Source: Gymnopus androsaceus JB14
Lineage: Eukaryota > Basidiomycota > Agaricomycetes > Agaricales > Omphalotaceae
Assembly (NCBI GenBank): GCA_009733575.1
Contig: ML769384.1
Location: forward strand, 437,257-501,256
Reading direction: 5' to 3'
DNA: 64,000 nt
Shown here in pieces: positions 35,004 through 47,715 of this stretch. The translations under genes were made by a program, and so were the position numbers. The notes under the pieces were generated by a model. The model made no database searches. It was not told the origin of the DNA and was given only the letters and a program-made list of their open reading frames with translations. Each line of letters begins with the position of its first letter. Position 1 is the stretch's first letter.

Positions 35004-37572
35004 ATGCCATCTTCATCTAACGCACCCATCTCTAACCGAGGTACAAGGCGCTCCAGAGCAGTCCAAGCATGCATAGGTTGTCGAAAAACCAAAGCACGCT
35101 GTGAACTGCTCGACAACCTCGACAGTACTGCAGTTCTCCGCTGCCACCGATGCAAGACGCTAAACTTACCATGCTCATACCAAGATGCTGACAGACAAGC
35201 TCTTCGCGCTGGACGCAAGTCTGGTATCTCACAAGCTTGGGAACAGCTTGTTGATTTTACGGATCTTGAGGCTGTTTCCCAGCCTGGTCCTTCGACTACA
35301 ACGGTATCAGTGACGACTCCAACATGCGCTGTTGATTCTGAACATCTACCCGCGTCCGACTCCACACATGCGCACTCTCCAGCTAGCCCTGCGCCTTTAG
35401 AACTCAAAGTACTCCCGCGGTCCATCTGGAATTATCGGCGGGTTTCCATAGGACAGTGGAGGTATTGTGGTACCGGTACTGATGATGATGGCTATGATTT
35501 GGTTTGGCCTATGTCCGCTGTGCACCAGATTTCCACCAAGTATGAAGCACAGATATATGGTCCCCAAGAGCTGACACATTGGCGAGGAAAGTAGGCCAAG
35601 TGGAAACCCTGGAGGAAATCCTTGAACAATCACAAATCGATGAGCTTTTGCGAATGTACGTTTGTTGCCTCGCCTGGCTTTCTCTCTGTAACTAATTTAT
35701 TTCTTTGTCGAAGATTCCAGCAAAACTATCTACCATGGCTAGGTTTCTCCGTCATTCAATCCCACTCCTTTCCGCTACTTGACCTGGTTCGCTGTACCAT
35801 TGCGTCTCGGCACCTATCTCAGTCTTCACTCGTCAACCGTCTCCTTTACGCCACAGAGGGCGCTATCTCCCAAATTATCATCCATCCAAGCCCAACCTAT
35901 GTGCTAGAATCTATCCAGGCATTGCTTTTGGTTACCACATGGAGTCCAATATCAGTATCAGAGGCAAATCAGCTGCAGGCATGGAAGGATCCACATTTAT
36001 TGTTGAGTAGTGCTATCAGCCTTGCAACAAAGATTGGGTTAGATAAGGCGCCAGAGAATTACTCGGCATTGAAGAGGTGCAAGTCGCAAGGTGCGGAAGT
36101 GGATGAAGAGCAGCTCGAAAATGCAAGGGATTTGACTAGGCTTGTGTGTATAGTTTACTTTTCTGCTCGTATAAACTTATCTTTACTCATCACTTTTCCA
36201 GTGGATATCATTGACGAATGCTGAATCACTGTGAGTATTGAGATAGTTGACAATATCGCCTTACCCTCCCTTACGTTCAAACCCTTACAGAGCTTGTATC
36301 GGAACTGCGCGGACGACATTCTCCTATCGTGGTACGGCGTATCTCAAGTGTTTTCCTAGGTCAACAAGTAAATCCAATGCACCCTCCTCAAACCATGAAG
36401 CCGAAGCCAAGGACGTTCGCCTGCGCTTGCTCGCTGAAACACTCCACGCGACTGAGATGGGCCTCGCGTTGCGGCTGACCTCAATAAGCGATTTCGAGAC
36501 ATGGTATCATTCTATGGCAGAGGCTTTGCAGCGAATCGATGGCTGTGTAAGGATTCTGTTACCTTTGGGAGGTAAGTCAATATTTTACAATAACACAATA
36601 CACTGATTATGAACGCCAACTAGTCGTGCTAGATTTTGATCAAATGTACTTTCGTACCCAGACCATCATATCCCGGTGCTGTCGCCTCCTCGTACTCAAT
36701 AACTCTATCCAAGCAGCACGCTTTCTCTCCCCGAGTCACATAACCCATTTCTCAATCGCAGTCAGTATCAAAGATCCACACCGAAGTCTTCACCCCTTGG
36801 GGTAAAGACGCTGTGCAGCTTTCAGAAGAAATCTTTGTAATTCTTATAGAACTTTTAGAGCTTCTCGAACGCAATCGTACTGTTGACGGCGGGCACACAA
36901 ATTCCTCCTCGCTCTCTACCGCCCCAGACCACCTCTTCCATCTCATCCAATTCGCCGGTGTCTTCCTTATCTCGTTCAAATTTGTGGTGTTAAACGCCAG
37001 GAAGTACGCGTTACCTGGGGTAGGGGATGTGTTACTTGAGAGAGTGATCCAACTATTACGAAGGTTAGAGGTACCGAGAGAACATCCGGCGAGAAAGTGT
37101 GTTGATCTTTTGGAGGGCTTGTTGGGGCTGTGGACGAATAGGGAAAAGGTGCTTCCACAGCAGCAACAACTTCAGGTCTGCCTGGAGCCAGGTCAGGGTG
37201 ACGCCAATGAGCATGATCCTGTGTATAACGCCGATCGCGACAATTCGAACCCAAATTTGAATGCGAGTCTCAGCTTCCCCATACCTGTCCCTTCCACTAC
37301 GATGGACCCATTCCAGTCCTCTCTCACAGTCGGAGGCTTCAATGCCTTTGTATCTCTGGACGGGATGCTGAAGTCAATCACCTGGGATCGGCTACCTCGA
37401 TAACAGCTTGATGTCCATGCCAATGCCCATGTCGATGTCGATATTCACTGGAGGCAAGTCAGAAGGTGTTATGGATGGTACTAGCAGTCCTGGTAATGGT
37501 TTGTCTCAGCATGACCATGATGCGATTTTCCAAAATGTCGAGTTTTGGCAGAATCTGAATTTGTCGACATAG
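35004..37572 (+). CDS. Zn2Cys6 transcription factor with fungal MHR domain
   Basis: Nuclear Gal4-type regulator. Starting at ATG 35004, the zinc cluster reads CIGCRKTKARCEL and then CHRCKTLNLPCSY (about residues 18-55). A Ser/Thr/Pro linker follows, then the fungal middle homology region (YVLESIQALLLVTTWSPIS; HLLLSSAISLATKIGLDKAP; WISLTNAESLA). Several short introns can be placed (35658-35714 and 36694-36761, for example). The intron near 35461-35570 has more than one possible phase. The frame breaks near 37385: one frame stops at 37403, while another continues GYLDNSLMSMPMPMSMSIF to TAG at 37570-37572, consistent with one missing G in a G-run. Its targets are unknown; it lies next to the amino-acid genes, but that is no proof of a link. 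Confidence 0.82.
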
Positions 37573-38283
37573 TAGTCTGTGGGTGACTGGGACAGCAGCA
37601 TCCAGCAGCATCACTAGTAGCTGTAAATAATCAATTCCTATATCTGTTCTACAGGATAAAATACCGACAGCAATATCATCCTTCTCGCCGTACGTTGCAA
37701 GCATCTTAAACCATGATAGAATTTTCTGCGCCATAATGTGACAGGTCTCTTAGCTGTGAACTACCAAGTCAATATTCATCACTCTGGTATAAGTACTAGT
37801 ATTGTGATTCTTGGCCACTGACCCAGTGCGCATCTCAAGTTCTGTATCACTTGTCTCTTAACTGAACACCAAGACGTTATGGAAGACTGACTGAATATCT
37901 CCGCGATATACTTGAGGATTACTAATTAATCATGAATTCTTGCAGTCATGATTCCTATATGAAGTGTTCGAATAGGAGAAAGTAGACATTTCCGTAGAGC
38001 CAAAAATTCGATAGCTCGTATATCTTTTGATATGAGGTATCGAGCTTGGAACTTGGAGTCTCCGCTAAGACTGACGAGCTAAACGCCGAGGGAGGGCAGA
38101 TACCCCGGAAGATGAGAAAGAAAGGAGGAGAATGAGATAGGCTGCATGACACTTTAATAGTGTTGTGCAGAAGACTTCTTTTTTCCAATCTAGGTACTTA
38201 CCTACCCGTAGATCCATTCATATGCTTTTGGCAATGATACATATTATGTATTTATTATATACATGAATAATTGTAGCGACTAC
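37573..38283. other. Intergenic between convergent genes
   Basis: About 710 bp, AT-rich, between the convergent regulator and MSH1 genes. Nothing recognised. Confidence 0.4.
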
Positions 38284-41200
38284 CTAGCTCAGTGCTTGTC
38301 CAAGAGACGCCAGCTCATTAGCATCAAGCTCTTCCGCTGGTTTACTTTTGAGGGCTGTCAAGACGTCCTGGGCAACGGCGACAGCCAAAATTGGCATTCC
38401 AGCCAACTGTGCGACCTTGAGACCATGGCTATCGCGGTTGACGCCTGGTCGAAGACGGTAAGAGTACGAGAAAGTCCCGCCCTATAGATAATCCTAGTTA
38501 GTATCATGCTTTCAGGGAGTAAAGAGAGTTCTCACATCCATCTCATTCACTGTTGTACAATGGAAAGCCACAGTGTTGAATATACCTTGTCCCGCAGGCA
38601 TAGAGGAGTCCTTGTAGCCTAACATATCCGATAGTTCATGGAAGTGTGTCGCAAACAATGTTCGGCATCGATTAACAGAAACCAAATGATGAATGGTAGC
38701 AAACGCTAGGGCAAGACCATCTTTAACAGTTGTCCCTCGGCCAACCTCGTCCATGATGACCTTGTAGCGTATCAGAGCCTGAAAAGACATCCGAAATAAC
38801 AAACTCACCAGACTTCGCGGAGTAGCTCGTCTCAGGATTTCAGCTGTTTCCAGCATCTCTACCATGAATGTACTACGGTCGTGAAACAGATCGTCTTTAG
38901 CTCCGACACGCGAAAAGAGCTTGTCCACGATTCCCATGGAACAAGCATCCGCAGGAACGAAGGATCCGCTCTGGGCTAAGATTGCGATCAAAGCCGTTTG
39001 GCGAAGTAGAGTCGATTTCCCTGCCATGTTCGGGCCCGTTATGACATGAAAGTGGGACGAGGGGGTCAAAGCAACTGTATTTGGTGTAAACACGCGCCCA
39101 GAGGTGAGGAGTCCTAGTTCGACTGTAGGGTGTCGACCATTGATCACATTGTAAGTTGTACTGAGTTGTTTCAGTGAACGACAGGATATGAGGTTATTAT
39201 AGCACTCACTCTTCTTGAATTGACGGTCTGACAAGATTCAAGTCGGTGGCAAGCTGAGCAAAGGCCAAGGTGACGTCTAGCTCATCTAATACACGAGCGT
39301 TGCGCCTCAAGCTTGGAGCGTGAAGATTGACCTGAATAACAAAATTAATTTCACGTCCGGGAAGGCAGAACACCAAGGAATCACCTCTGTCCGCAGCGTC
39401 TCAAACGCTTCTTTCTCAGCCGCGAGAACGGCAATCGAAGTTGTGAATATTTGCTGCCCGAGTTGCGACCAATCCTATACTACAGTTAGTGCTCACGAGC
39501 CGACAATGGCCGAATTGTTATCGTACTTGATAAAAATATGACCGGGTGGTACCAGTTTCGCTTATGGATACAAAAGCAGGGTCGGCATTCAATTGTCTTT
39601 GGTCTCTTTTACTTTTGGCAAGATGTACGTGCATGCCTTGACCAGGTGAAGATCGAAGAGTTAATGACGGTGCATCTGTTTTGAGGCAAGTAAGGATAAT
39701 ACGATGACAGGGAACAGAAAATATTCATACCGTATTTGAGCTGAAGCCTTTCTTCCATCCTAGCCTTTTGCTGCCACAAATCCTTGAGGATGTTATTTAA
39801 TTCCAAGAGCGTAGGTGAAAATCTGAGGATTGATCTTTAGCTTGGCTTAAATAAGACAAGAAGAGCACAAACTCTGGTTTAATCTTGATACCAAACTTCA
39901 CTCGACCGTATCGCCACTCTGCTCGCAAAGGGCCCGTATCCTGGCTATAGTCATCACTTTCCTCATTCGTCGCTTCAGACGATGAACCCTGCGACTCATC
40001 CAGCTGCGAGGGAGCCGGATTCTCAACCGCCAAACTGATCCTTTGCGCCAACTCTTCGAGATTGACCATCCTATTCATCAAAGTGTCCAAGCTAGCCCAC
40101 TCAGTCGCATCGAAAGAGCGTTGTTCCAAGGATTCCATCTCTCGCTCAAGAGTGATCCTACGCTGAATGTTGTTCCAAATATTCACGGTAGCAGTCAAAG
40201 CCAACATGTCATTCGGATCACCTTTTCCTAGGAGAAACTTTTGCACGATTCGGCCAGCATCTTCAGCTTTAGCCAAAAGATCGAGTAGATCTGTACGGAA
40301 ATGTGGACGCGAGTGTAAAAATGCGACGAGGGATTGCCTGGCATTGATTTCTTGGATCGAAGTACTGGGGGAACCTGAGAGGATTGTCAGTCGAGTTTAT
40401 GGAAATGATAAGTATTAGTCCTACGTACAAAGCCATCGTGCTAGCAATCGAGTACCGCTGGTGGTGATAGTACGTTTAACGGAACTCATTAAACTGCCAC
40501 GAACACCACCTTCTCGCATGCTCTCGCGTATCTCCAATGCCTTGATGGTATGGGAGTCGATCTGCATCCTCCCTCCACTGTCTTCGCGATTGGGCAATAG
40601 CAGATGAGGCATGTGTTCAAGAAGATTGGCCTGTAGATAGGTGGTCAAAAGGCCAATAGCAGACGTTTCCTGTGTTGTATAGACGAAGGGAGTGGAGGGG
40701 GAGGTATCCTGAGCTGTAGTGATTTCATCTGTGACGTTGGCTATAGGTGTTGGGGACGCTTCACCCTGCAAAGCAGATTCGGCACTCGATTCTTCGTCAG
40801 ATTCAGATTCAACCGCTGTAACATTATCGGCTGAATAAGATGGTGCAATAAAAGAGACGACAGTATCCTCTTCAGCGATTGCCTCCAACACTGGATGGGT
40901 GGATTGCTCTATACTCTTGTCAAGGACGATCTCACGCGGACCTATACGCGCTATATCATCCCGCAGACTGTCGTACGATGTACGCTTGGAGTAAAACTCT
41001 CCAGTAGACACATCTATCCACGTCAACCCAAGTGTTGTAGGATCGAGATTTCCTTCCGTAGGGTACGCTGACAGCAAGGAGATAATTGTTCTCGTATTGA
41101 TTCAAGAACGATTCATCAATGAGAGTCCCCGGTGTGATAACGCGCACTACTCGCCGCTCAAACTCGCGTTCGCCAAGTGAAGTATATTTCGGGAACTCTT

Positions 41201-42256
41201 CGCACATGGCAACGAATCGTTTATGCTGCTGGACCATGAACTTTGAGGTGTTTGTCGATGTGTAGGAGAGGAAACCCACACATCGGAACGCGATTTGTAC
41301 CATTGGACCCTTTCCCCAACGGCGAGTCGTCAATTTGATGTTGAGGATCTTGGAAATCTCGACGGCTTGCTCAAAGTAGGACTGATTAGAGCGATGCGTC
41401 AGATTCGTGCTTGTTGTATATCAGTGGTAGAATATACCTCGTAAAAATTGCCAACACGAGTGAGAAGAAGGCAATGTGGAAATTTGGAGAGATTCTCCCG
41501 TATTTCTTTTGCAAGCGTGCTTGACGGCTGGCCGTCTGATTCTACATAAAGAGACGGTAAGCAGTGAGGTCAGGTAAATGATGAACCAATAACCTTCAGC
41601 GACCTTTTTGGGTTTTACAGTACGTTTGGGCTTTTTCTCGACATGGTCGTCCTCCTGAACAGCATCCTTCTTCTTTCGGGTTCGTTTCGTTGGAGCGGCC
41701 CCTGTATCCGTATCCACGATGTCCTTACTTTTGCGAGCCCTTTTCTTTCTTCGCTGCATCAGGTTCTGCGTCATCCGCAATCTCCTCCGACAAACTCTCC
41801 TTAGCCCTTTTCTTTTTCTTCGCCGTTATCTCTGCCTCAGACACACTTTGCTTGGATTTGATTTGGCGTACGAGATCTTTCGGCAGCAGCATAATTCGGA
41901 TCTACGTTCCTGGTCACTGTACCTTCCAGTCAGATAAACTACATTATACATACATAATGCTTATTCCAAAGAACTCACAAAGAATATCATCCCCACTCTG
42001 CCATTCTTCCAAAGGTTTCGCGATACTACCGTCAGGCAAGACGCGAAATTTGGGCAACGCGGAGAATTTCTTTTTGGTTTTTATGACTTGGGGCGTGACA
42101 GACGCGTCTTCGCGGTCGGGTTCATCATCCGCGCGTTCGCGTTTCGAAGCTCGTTTGGCCTGGAGAGGTATAGAGTGTTCTAGCGGTAGCAGACAGGAAA
42201 TATGAGGATCTGGTAGATGTACGTTTTGCACAGTAAGCTAATCGCAGTCCCACCAT
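38284..42256 (-). CDS. MSH1: Mitochondrial MutS homologue MSH1
   Basis: DNA mismatch-binding ATPase of the fungal Msh1 class, which keeps mitochondrial DNA stable. Reading from ATG 42256: [11 protein letters not shown], intron, then a Lys-rich lead. The MutS mismatch-binding domain follows ([20 protein letters not shown] with the Phe-x-Glu wedge NFYE), then the connector ([19 protein letters not shown]), lever and core, and the ATPase with Walker [14 protein letters not shown] and Walker B MDEVGRGT, plus FATHFHEL. The combination of [21 protein letters not shown] and the short N-terminus favours Msh1 over Msh2/3/6. About a dozen exons; stop TAG at 38286-38284. In the Lys-rich lead near 41735 the frame shifts by one base in an A-rich run ([10 protein letters not shown] stops, while [13 protein letters not shown] continues), probably a homopolymer indel. 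Confidence 0.9.
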
Positions 42257-42392
42257 GCGAGGTGGAAGAGAGAAAGAGGCGAGAAACGTTGAATCAAGCC
42301 ATAAGCGCTCATCATGATGGTTAGGTAATTCCTTGCGTCTATTTAGCGCCCGCAGAGTTTGGTCTCTGCTTCCACCTCTTCTTCAACTCAGG
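42257..42392. promoter_or_regulatory. Short divergent promoter between MSH1 and septin genes
   Basis: 136 bp separate the start codons of two divergently transcribed genes, so promoters overlap. No specific box recognised. Confidence 0.5.
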
Positions 42393-44046
42393 ATGTCTTT
42401 TGCCGGTCGCAGGAGGGGAAATAAAGTCAAAAAGGGTGTTCAATTCACTTTAATGGTCGTCGGTGCGTTTTGTCATATTTCCTATCTCATACTTCTTTCT
42501 AATTTGTCGGTTGCAATTTATTAAACTTAGGTGCGTCTGGCACTGGTCGTACCACTTTTGTAAACACCCTCTGCGAGTCAGAGGTGCTCGCACACAAAAT
42601 TTCAGACTCGCCAGAAACAACTCATGTTGAGGAAGGCATCAGGATTAAGCCTGCCACCGTTGGTGAGCTGTGTGCGCGCATTTAGAATCGAGAACATGCT
42701 GGAAGTCTTTTTTGTTTAGAGCTCGAAGAAGATGGCGTACGCATTGCCCTGACCATTGTCGACACTCCTGGTTTCGGCGACAACATTGACAACGAATTCG
42801 CGTATGTGCCCTGTGTTCTTTTTTGATGCAGATTCATCTCAGCATCATTCACAGCTTTCAAGAGATTGTTGGATACCTCGAACGTCAATACGACGATATT
42901 CTTGCTGAAGAGTCTCGTATTAAGCGTAACCCTCGTTTCAGAGACAACCGAGTCCATGCTCTGTTGTACTTTATCCCTCCTACCGGTCACTCGTACGTTG
43001 TCGTCCTTATCTGTGCAAGTAGGTTATGCTCAAGGATACCTCTTCTAGCTTGCGGGAAATGGATATTGAGCTCATGCGCCGCCTCTCTCCCCGTGTTAAT
43101 GTTATCCCTGTCATTGGTAAAGCCGATTCTTTGACACCCAGCGAACTTCGAGGATTCAAAAAGAGAGTACGTATCATATCATTTCATATCAAAAGCTGGA
43201 ATGTTTCTAACGTCAATCTAGGTCATGGAGGATATTGAGCACTATGATATTCCTGTGTACAACTTTCCTTACGACGTCGAGGAAGATGACGAAGAAACTA
43301 TCCAAGACAATAGCGAGCTTCGTGTATGTCTACTTGGCTTGTGGGGCAGATAACGTCTGACACTCTTTTCTAGGCACTCCTTCCTTTTGCTATCATCGGG
43401 TCCGAAGAGGAGATTGAGATTGACGGACAGCCTGTCCGTGCACGAATCTACCCCTGGGGTATTGCCGAGGTCGACAACCCCAAGCACAGTGATTTCAGCC
43501 GACTCAGGAGTGCTCTCTTGAAGTGAGGTCTAGCCCTTTGTCATTAACGTAGGCTCTGACGTGTCTGTGCCAGCTCTCATCTGGGCGACTTGAAGGCCCT
43601 AACTCATGATGTCTTGTATGAGACGTACCGTACGGAGAAGCTCTCGAGAACTGTACACGCCGACACCCAGTATGTGGCTCCAACAAACCCACGCATAGTC
43701 TAAGCTAAATATCCTTTGTTCTAGCGACTCTTCCATCCTTCCCGAAGAACTGGCGTCGCAAAGCGTCCGCCTCAAGGAAGAGCAACTCCGTCGGGAGGAG
43801 GAGAAGGTATACATTGTGCATTTTATTGTCAGCATGTCGATAACCAACATTTTTGATAGCTTCGGGAAATCGAGCTCAAGGTTCAGCGGGAGATCAACGA
43901 GAAGAGGCAGGAACTGCTAGCCAAGGAAGAATCCCTGCGGTGAGTGATACACAAAGCAAAGCAAAGTTGTTGGCTCAATTCATTTTATCAGCAATTTGGA
44001 GAGTCGACTTGCCGCTCAGGGTTCCAATTCAGAGTTCAGGGAGTGA
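42393..44046 (+). CDS. CDC11: Septin, Cdc11 type
   Basis: GTP-binding filament protein of the septin ring. Eleven exons (42393-42462, 42531-42662, 42720-42801, 42855-42992, 43049-43166, 43222-43323, 43374-43522, 43574-43669, 43725-43806, 43860-43939, 43992-44046) total 1104 nt, 367 residues. Motifs: a P-loop of the form GASGTGRTT (the usual GK is GR, as in Cdc11), switch region DTPGFGDNID, GKADSL, and the septin element HALLYFIPPTGHSLREMDIE. LPFAIIGSEEEIE and YPWGIAEVDN fit Cdc11 rather than Cdc3/10/12. The C-terminus is a short coiled coil (ELKVQREINEKRQELLAKEE). The missing P-loop Lys suggests weak or no GTP hydrolysis, as known for Cdc11. Divergent from MSH1. Confidence 0.93.
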
Positions 44047-44428
44047 AGTCCCGCAACCCTGCTCATCACAAAAACCGAGGTTTGATGAATGATCTGCAAA
44101 GTAGTATTACTTTGGGACGAGTTGTTGGTACTTATATACCCTCATTTGCGAGACGCTCTTTCTTTTTTTTTCTACGGATAATGCACTAGTTTATTCTAGT
44201 ATTTCATGTTCATTTCATTCGTTGTTCAGTAGGATCGTCCCTGTTGTTGAAATTTGATAACATAAATTAAATAAAGTTAGTGGCTGGGAGAAGAGTGACG
44301 GTTTGTGACAATGTATAGTTAGTTGACTGCCGGGATCAAAATCTAGACTTGAAGGTTACCAAAGCGCCAGAATCATTTCAAGTTGTTCAGCTCGGAATTC
44401 CAGCGATCCCTAGAAGGCACACTCGGAG
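44047..44428. other. Intergenic, about 380 bp
   Basis: Septin 3' UTR and promoter of the MIT-domain gene. Nothing recognised. Confidence 0.4.
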
Positions 44429-47070
44429 ATGAGCTGGAGCAATGGTGACGGGCGAGAGGGCGGGATTGCAGTGACTTCGTATACGTCTCCTGCCCAAACG
44501 AGCTCGAATTTTTCGCAGCGGCGCCGTTCTTCTGCAGCTCATACTCGACCAGCTGCGCCTCCTCCGAATTTGCCCATTCCGAGCATCCCACAAGATCCCT
44601 CAGAGTTTGCGCAGCCAGCCAATTCCTCAGCGTCTTCTTCTGTGGACGATTTATCAGACCCTCCGCCTCCGTCAATTCTGCCTGCTTCCCATCTCGCAGT
44701 TCCAACGGCTGATGGCCAGCCAAGGATTCCTTCTCCAAGACGGGCTCTAACAAGAGCGCTAGAGTTGGCAAGAGAGGCCGTTCAGCTTGATTCCATGAAT
44801 GACAATCCAGAGTTGGCCGTAGCCGCATATGGCAGGAGCGTAGCCTTGCTTAGCGAAGTAATGGAAAGAGTAAGGAGAGGCGAGGAAAGCACAGAGTCTT
44901 CCTCACGCAGAAGAAGTGGCCGTAGACGCAGCGTCTTTGCCCAGGAAGACGAAATCAGGCGGTTGCAGGCTATCGTGAGTCTAAAATCTACGATTCATTA
45001 TATTTCTAATCTACTATTCTAGCATGACACCTATGCGGATCGCATGAATATCCTGAGCATCATCTACAGCATACAGCCAGTACCATATAATGCAGCCAAC
45101 ATCTACTCACCTACTTCTGCCAATACAGCCTCGAACTCACCTACAAACTCCTCTCCAGACGCCTCCGAACCTATACCAGTCATAAATTACAATAGCGATG
45201 ATACCCAGGACGATGTTATGGACTATCGGGATCTAAGGTTCCCTCGCGACAGAGCAGATGGCGGCATGGCTGCTATTGGCGCTGCAATGTTCATGAACGA
45301 CTTGAGCAGTCCAACTGGCTCTGAAATCTCCGGACTCCCTTCTCCGGGAGTTCACCCATATGCCTTCGCAAATGCAGTATACGAAGGCAGTCCTCCTGCT
45401 ACTGCAGTACCTCCCACTCCATCTAACCGTAGTTCTATCAAGCGCCCAGTAAAGTCAACACCTCCGCCGCCACCACCTCCCTCTAAATCACCTCCACAAC
45501 ATGAACCGTCACATGGCTCCAATTTGGTGCCGCCACGTCCACGGGGAGAATCCTTGGTCAATGGACATCGACGGACGGGCTCTGGAAGTAAGCTGGCATC
45601 TTTGGAGGAAGAGGAAGAGAGATCTGCAGCCAACAGCCGCCAGTCGACAATACGGGATACGAGAGGACCTGTCTATGATTCTCCACCATTGCCTGCCCTA
45701 CCCATGCCTTCACCTCCGTTACAGCCAGAATTGCCTGGAACACCGCGAATCCCAATGCCTCCCTCAAAAGCTCCTCCCCCATCTCCTCGGCAACCGCATG
45801 CAACACGACCGAGAGGAGCTTCTACTGTCTCGGCGCGCTCAGATGCGTCAAGTCAGATCATAAATCCTACGCCCAGAGATGGTACAATCTTTGCACGAAG
45901 AACCACCAAGATATCCGACCCATATACACCTCGTTCAACGTCTCCAGCAGAGTCCACGACCTCTGTAGGGTCTGTTCCTATAACAAAGTCATCAGTAGCC
46001 CCCTCATCACCAGGCTCGAGTACATCTCTAGTCCCCACTCGAAACAGATCCTTCTCCCAACCCGGCCGTCGACCCTCGATTGTAAATGGACGAATCTCGC
46101 CTACACCTACAGAGGAGAGGCCGCCACCACTACCGAATACAGCGAATGGCGTACGCGTTCCTATCCCTCCAAGACCCCTCACGGTACAGACGGATCTCTT
46201 CATAAATTCGTCGTTAACACCCATGTCCGCGATGGCTGCTGGTATACCACTAACACCTACCTCACCGCTACCTCCAGTACCACCGTCAGACCCACTGAGA
46301 AAACCATACCATCTCATGAACCTCCTTCGAACGACCATGATCTCTGGTACTGGCGGATACATCACCCGCCGCTTACATGTACCTCAGGAAGTCTGGTCAC
46401 AGGGTGGCGCAAAATTAACAAACCTCCCTGAAAAAGTGCGCGTCGTGGATATCCTTTGTTCGGCACTAGAAGAACTCTCTGGGTCCAGCTCGGACTGTTT
46501 CGGTGCGGGTAATGTCAGCAGTGGAATGGCACTTGGAATTGGCAGTATTGGACGCAAGGAAGGGGAAGCCTGGATCGCAAAGCTGGAGGATTTCTCTACA
46601 GTGTGCGATGGCGTCGTGGCCAATTTTGGGAAGAAGCTCGGCGTTGGGGAGGGATTTGTGATTAAGAAGACGACGTGGGGAGATAAACTAGGTCGGAGGT
46701 TTGATAAGATGCTTACAAACGGCAAGAAGTAAGTGCTCACACACAACTTTTCTAAGGTCCCTTTTGCATTTGCTGATCTTCCAATCGTTCTGTTCTATTT
46801 AGTCTTGATTCCCCTGCAGCCTACGTCCAGGGCCTCAAAAAGCTGTTCCTGCATGCTCAGCTTCTTGATGAACATACTCAGGCTATCACATCTGCACCCA
46901 TTGCGCCTGCTTATGGCGCGTTCCCTGCAGAAATACGTTCGGCAGCCGACCTCAAGCTAAAACGCTCCTCAGAGTTTTTCGCTAGTGTCGTCCTCACATT
47001 CGTTATTCGTGACCTGTCAATGCTGCTTGACAAGTACGCTAAGAAGTGCGAAAAGTGGCTGGCAGAGTAA
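44429..47070 (+). CDS. MIT-domain protein with proline-rich region
   Basis: About 839 residues from exons 44429-44974, 45023-46728 and 46803-47070 (2520 nt, in frame). The MIT domain spans about residues 108-195 and is split by the first intron: RALTRALELAREAVQLDSMN, ELAVAAYGRSVALLSEVMER, then EIRRLQAIHDTYADRMNIL. MIT domains bind ESCRT-III tails and occur in endosomal sorting proteins. The middle 400 residues are Pro/Ser-rich with polyproline runs (STPPPPPPPSKSPP), possible SH3 ligands. A conserved-looking C-terminal block follows (RRLHVPQEVWSQGGAKLTNL, WGDKLGRRFDKML, LKRSSEFFASVVLTFVIRDL). Similar proteins are found across fungi without a settled role; endosomal or cell-end function is an inference. 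Confidence 0.8.
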
Positions 47071-47715
47071 CCAATAGGATATCTGTCGATTCTGCCATGT
47101 ATGCAGATTGCTTTGGTGCTGTACAGTGAGTGGGTGGTTCGTTAGGGACGCCGCATATCTTTTTTCATCTGTGTAATTCTGGATGCCCCATGTTGTTGGG
47201 TATCACTAGTATGCCTTGTCAGGATTATCATTTCCTTGTATTTTATCAGTACATATCATCTGGATTAGAGCCAACAACCCCCCTTTGTCATTGGTCCCTT
47301 CTTTTTTTCTCAACTTCGTGTTCATATTCTTTTCCCGTTTTGCCCAAGTTGCAAGGCTTGCTCTATATCTTTTTTCCTTTGGTCGGTTATACTTACGTGT
47401 ATATAAATCTCCGACACTGGTGCATATCGCTTCCTTCTTCGTTTAATCTTGCATGTAAGTAATTAGTATTCGACTATATAGTTTACAAAGTAAATACGCA
47501 TTGTGCTGGTAGAATTTGGTTCGTAAAAAATGTAATTATGATGCTCAATTCCAAACGACTAAGAATGTTCCTACTGTAAAGAATTATGTTACATGTCGGG
47601 GATTGGAATTATATGTACACTAAGTAACAGCTTGGAAATAAGAATAAGTAAAAATTGACAGTGAATGCAGGAATGCAATAAAAAGAAAAAAGAAAAAAGT
47701 TCGAGCAGGGAAAGT
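47071..47715. other. Intergenic between convergent genes
   Basis: 645 bp, AT-rich; 3' flanks of the MIT-domain and IES1 genes. Nothing recognised. Confidence 0.4.

Noticed and set aside
34955..35425. 156-codon minus ORF over the start of the Zn2Cys6 gene
   Set aside because: Shadow of the coding strand; no domain, and the plus frame holds the zinc cluster.
37385..37572. Separate small gene after the transcription factor stop at 37403
   Set aside because: The continued frame has the Met/Pro/Ser style of the same protein and is better read as its C-terminus after a one-base indel.
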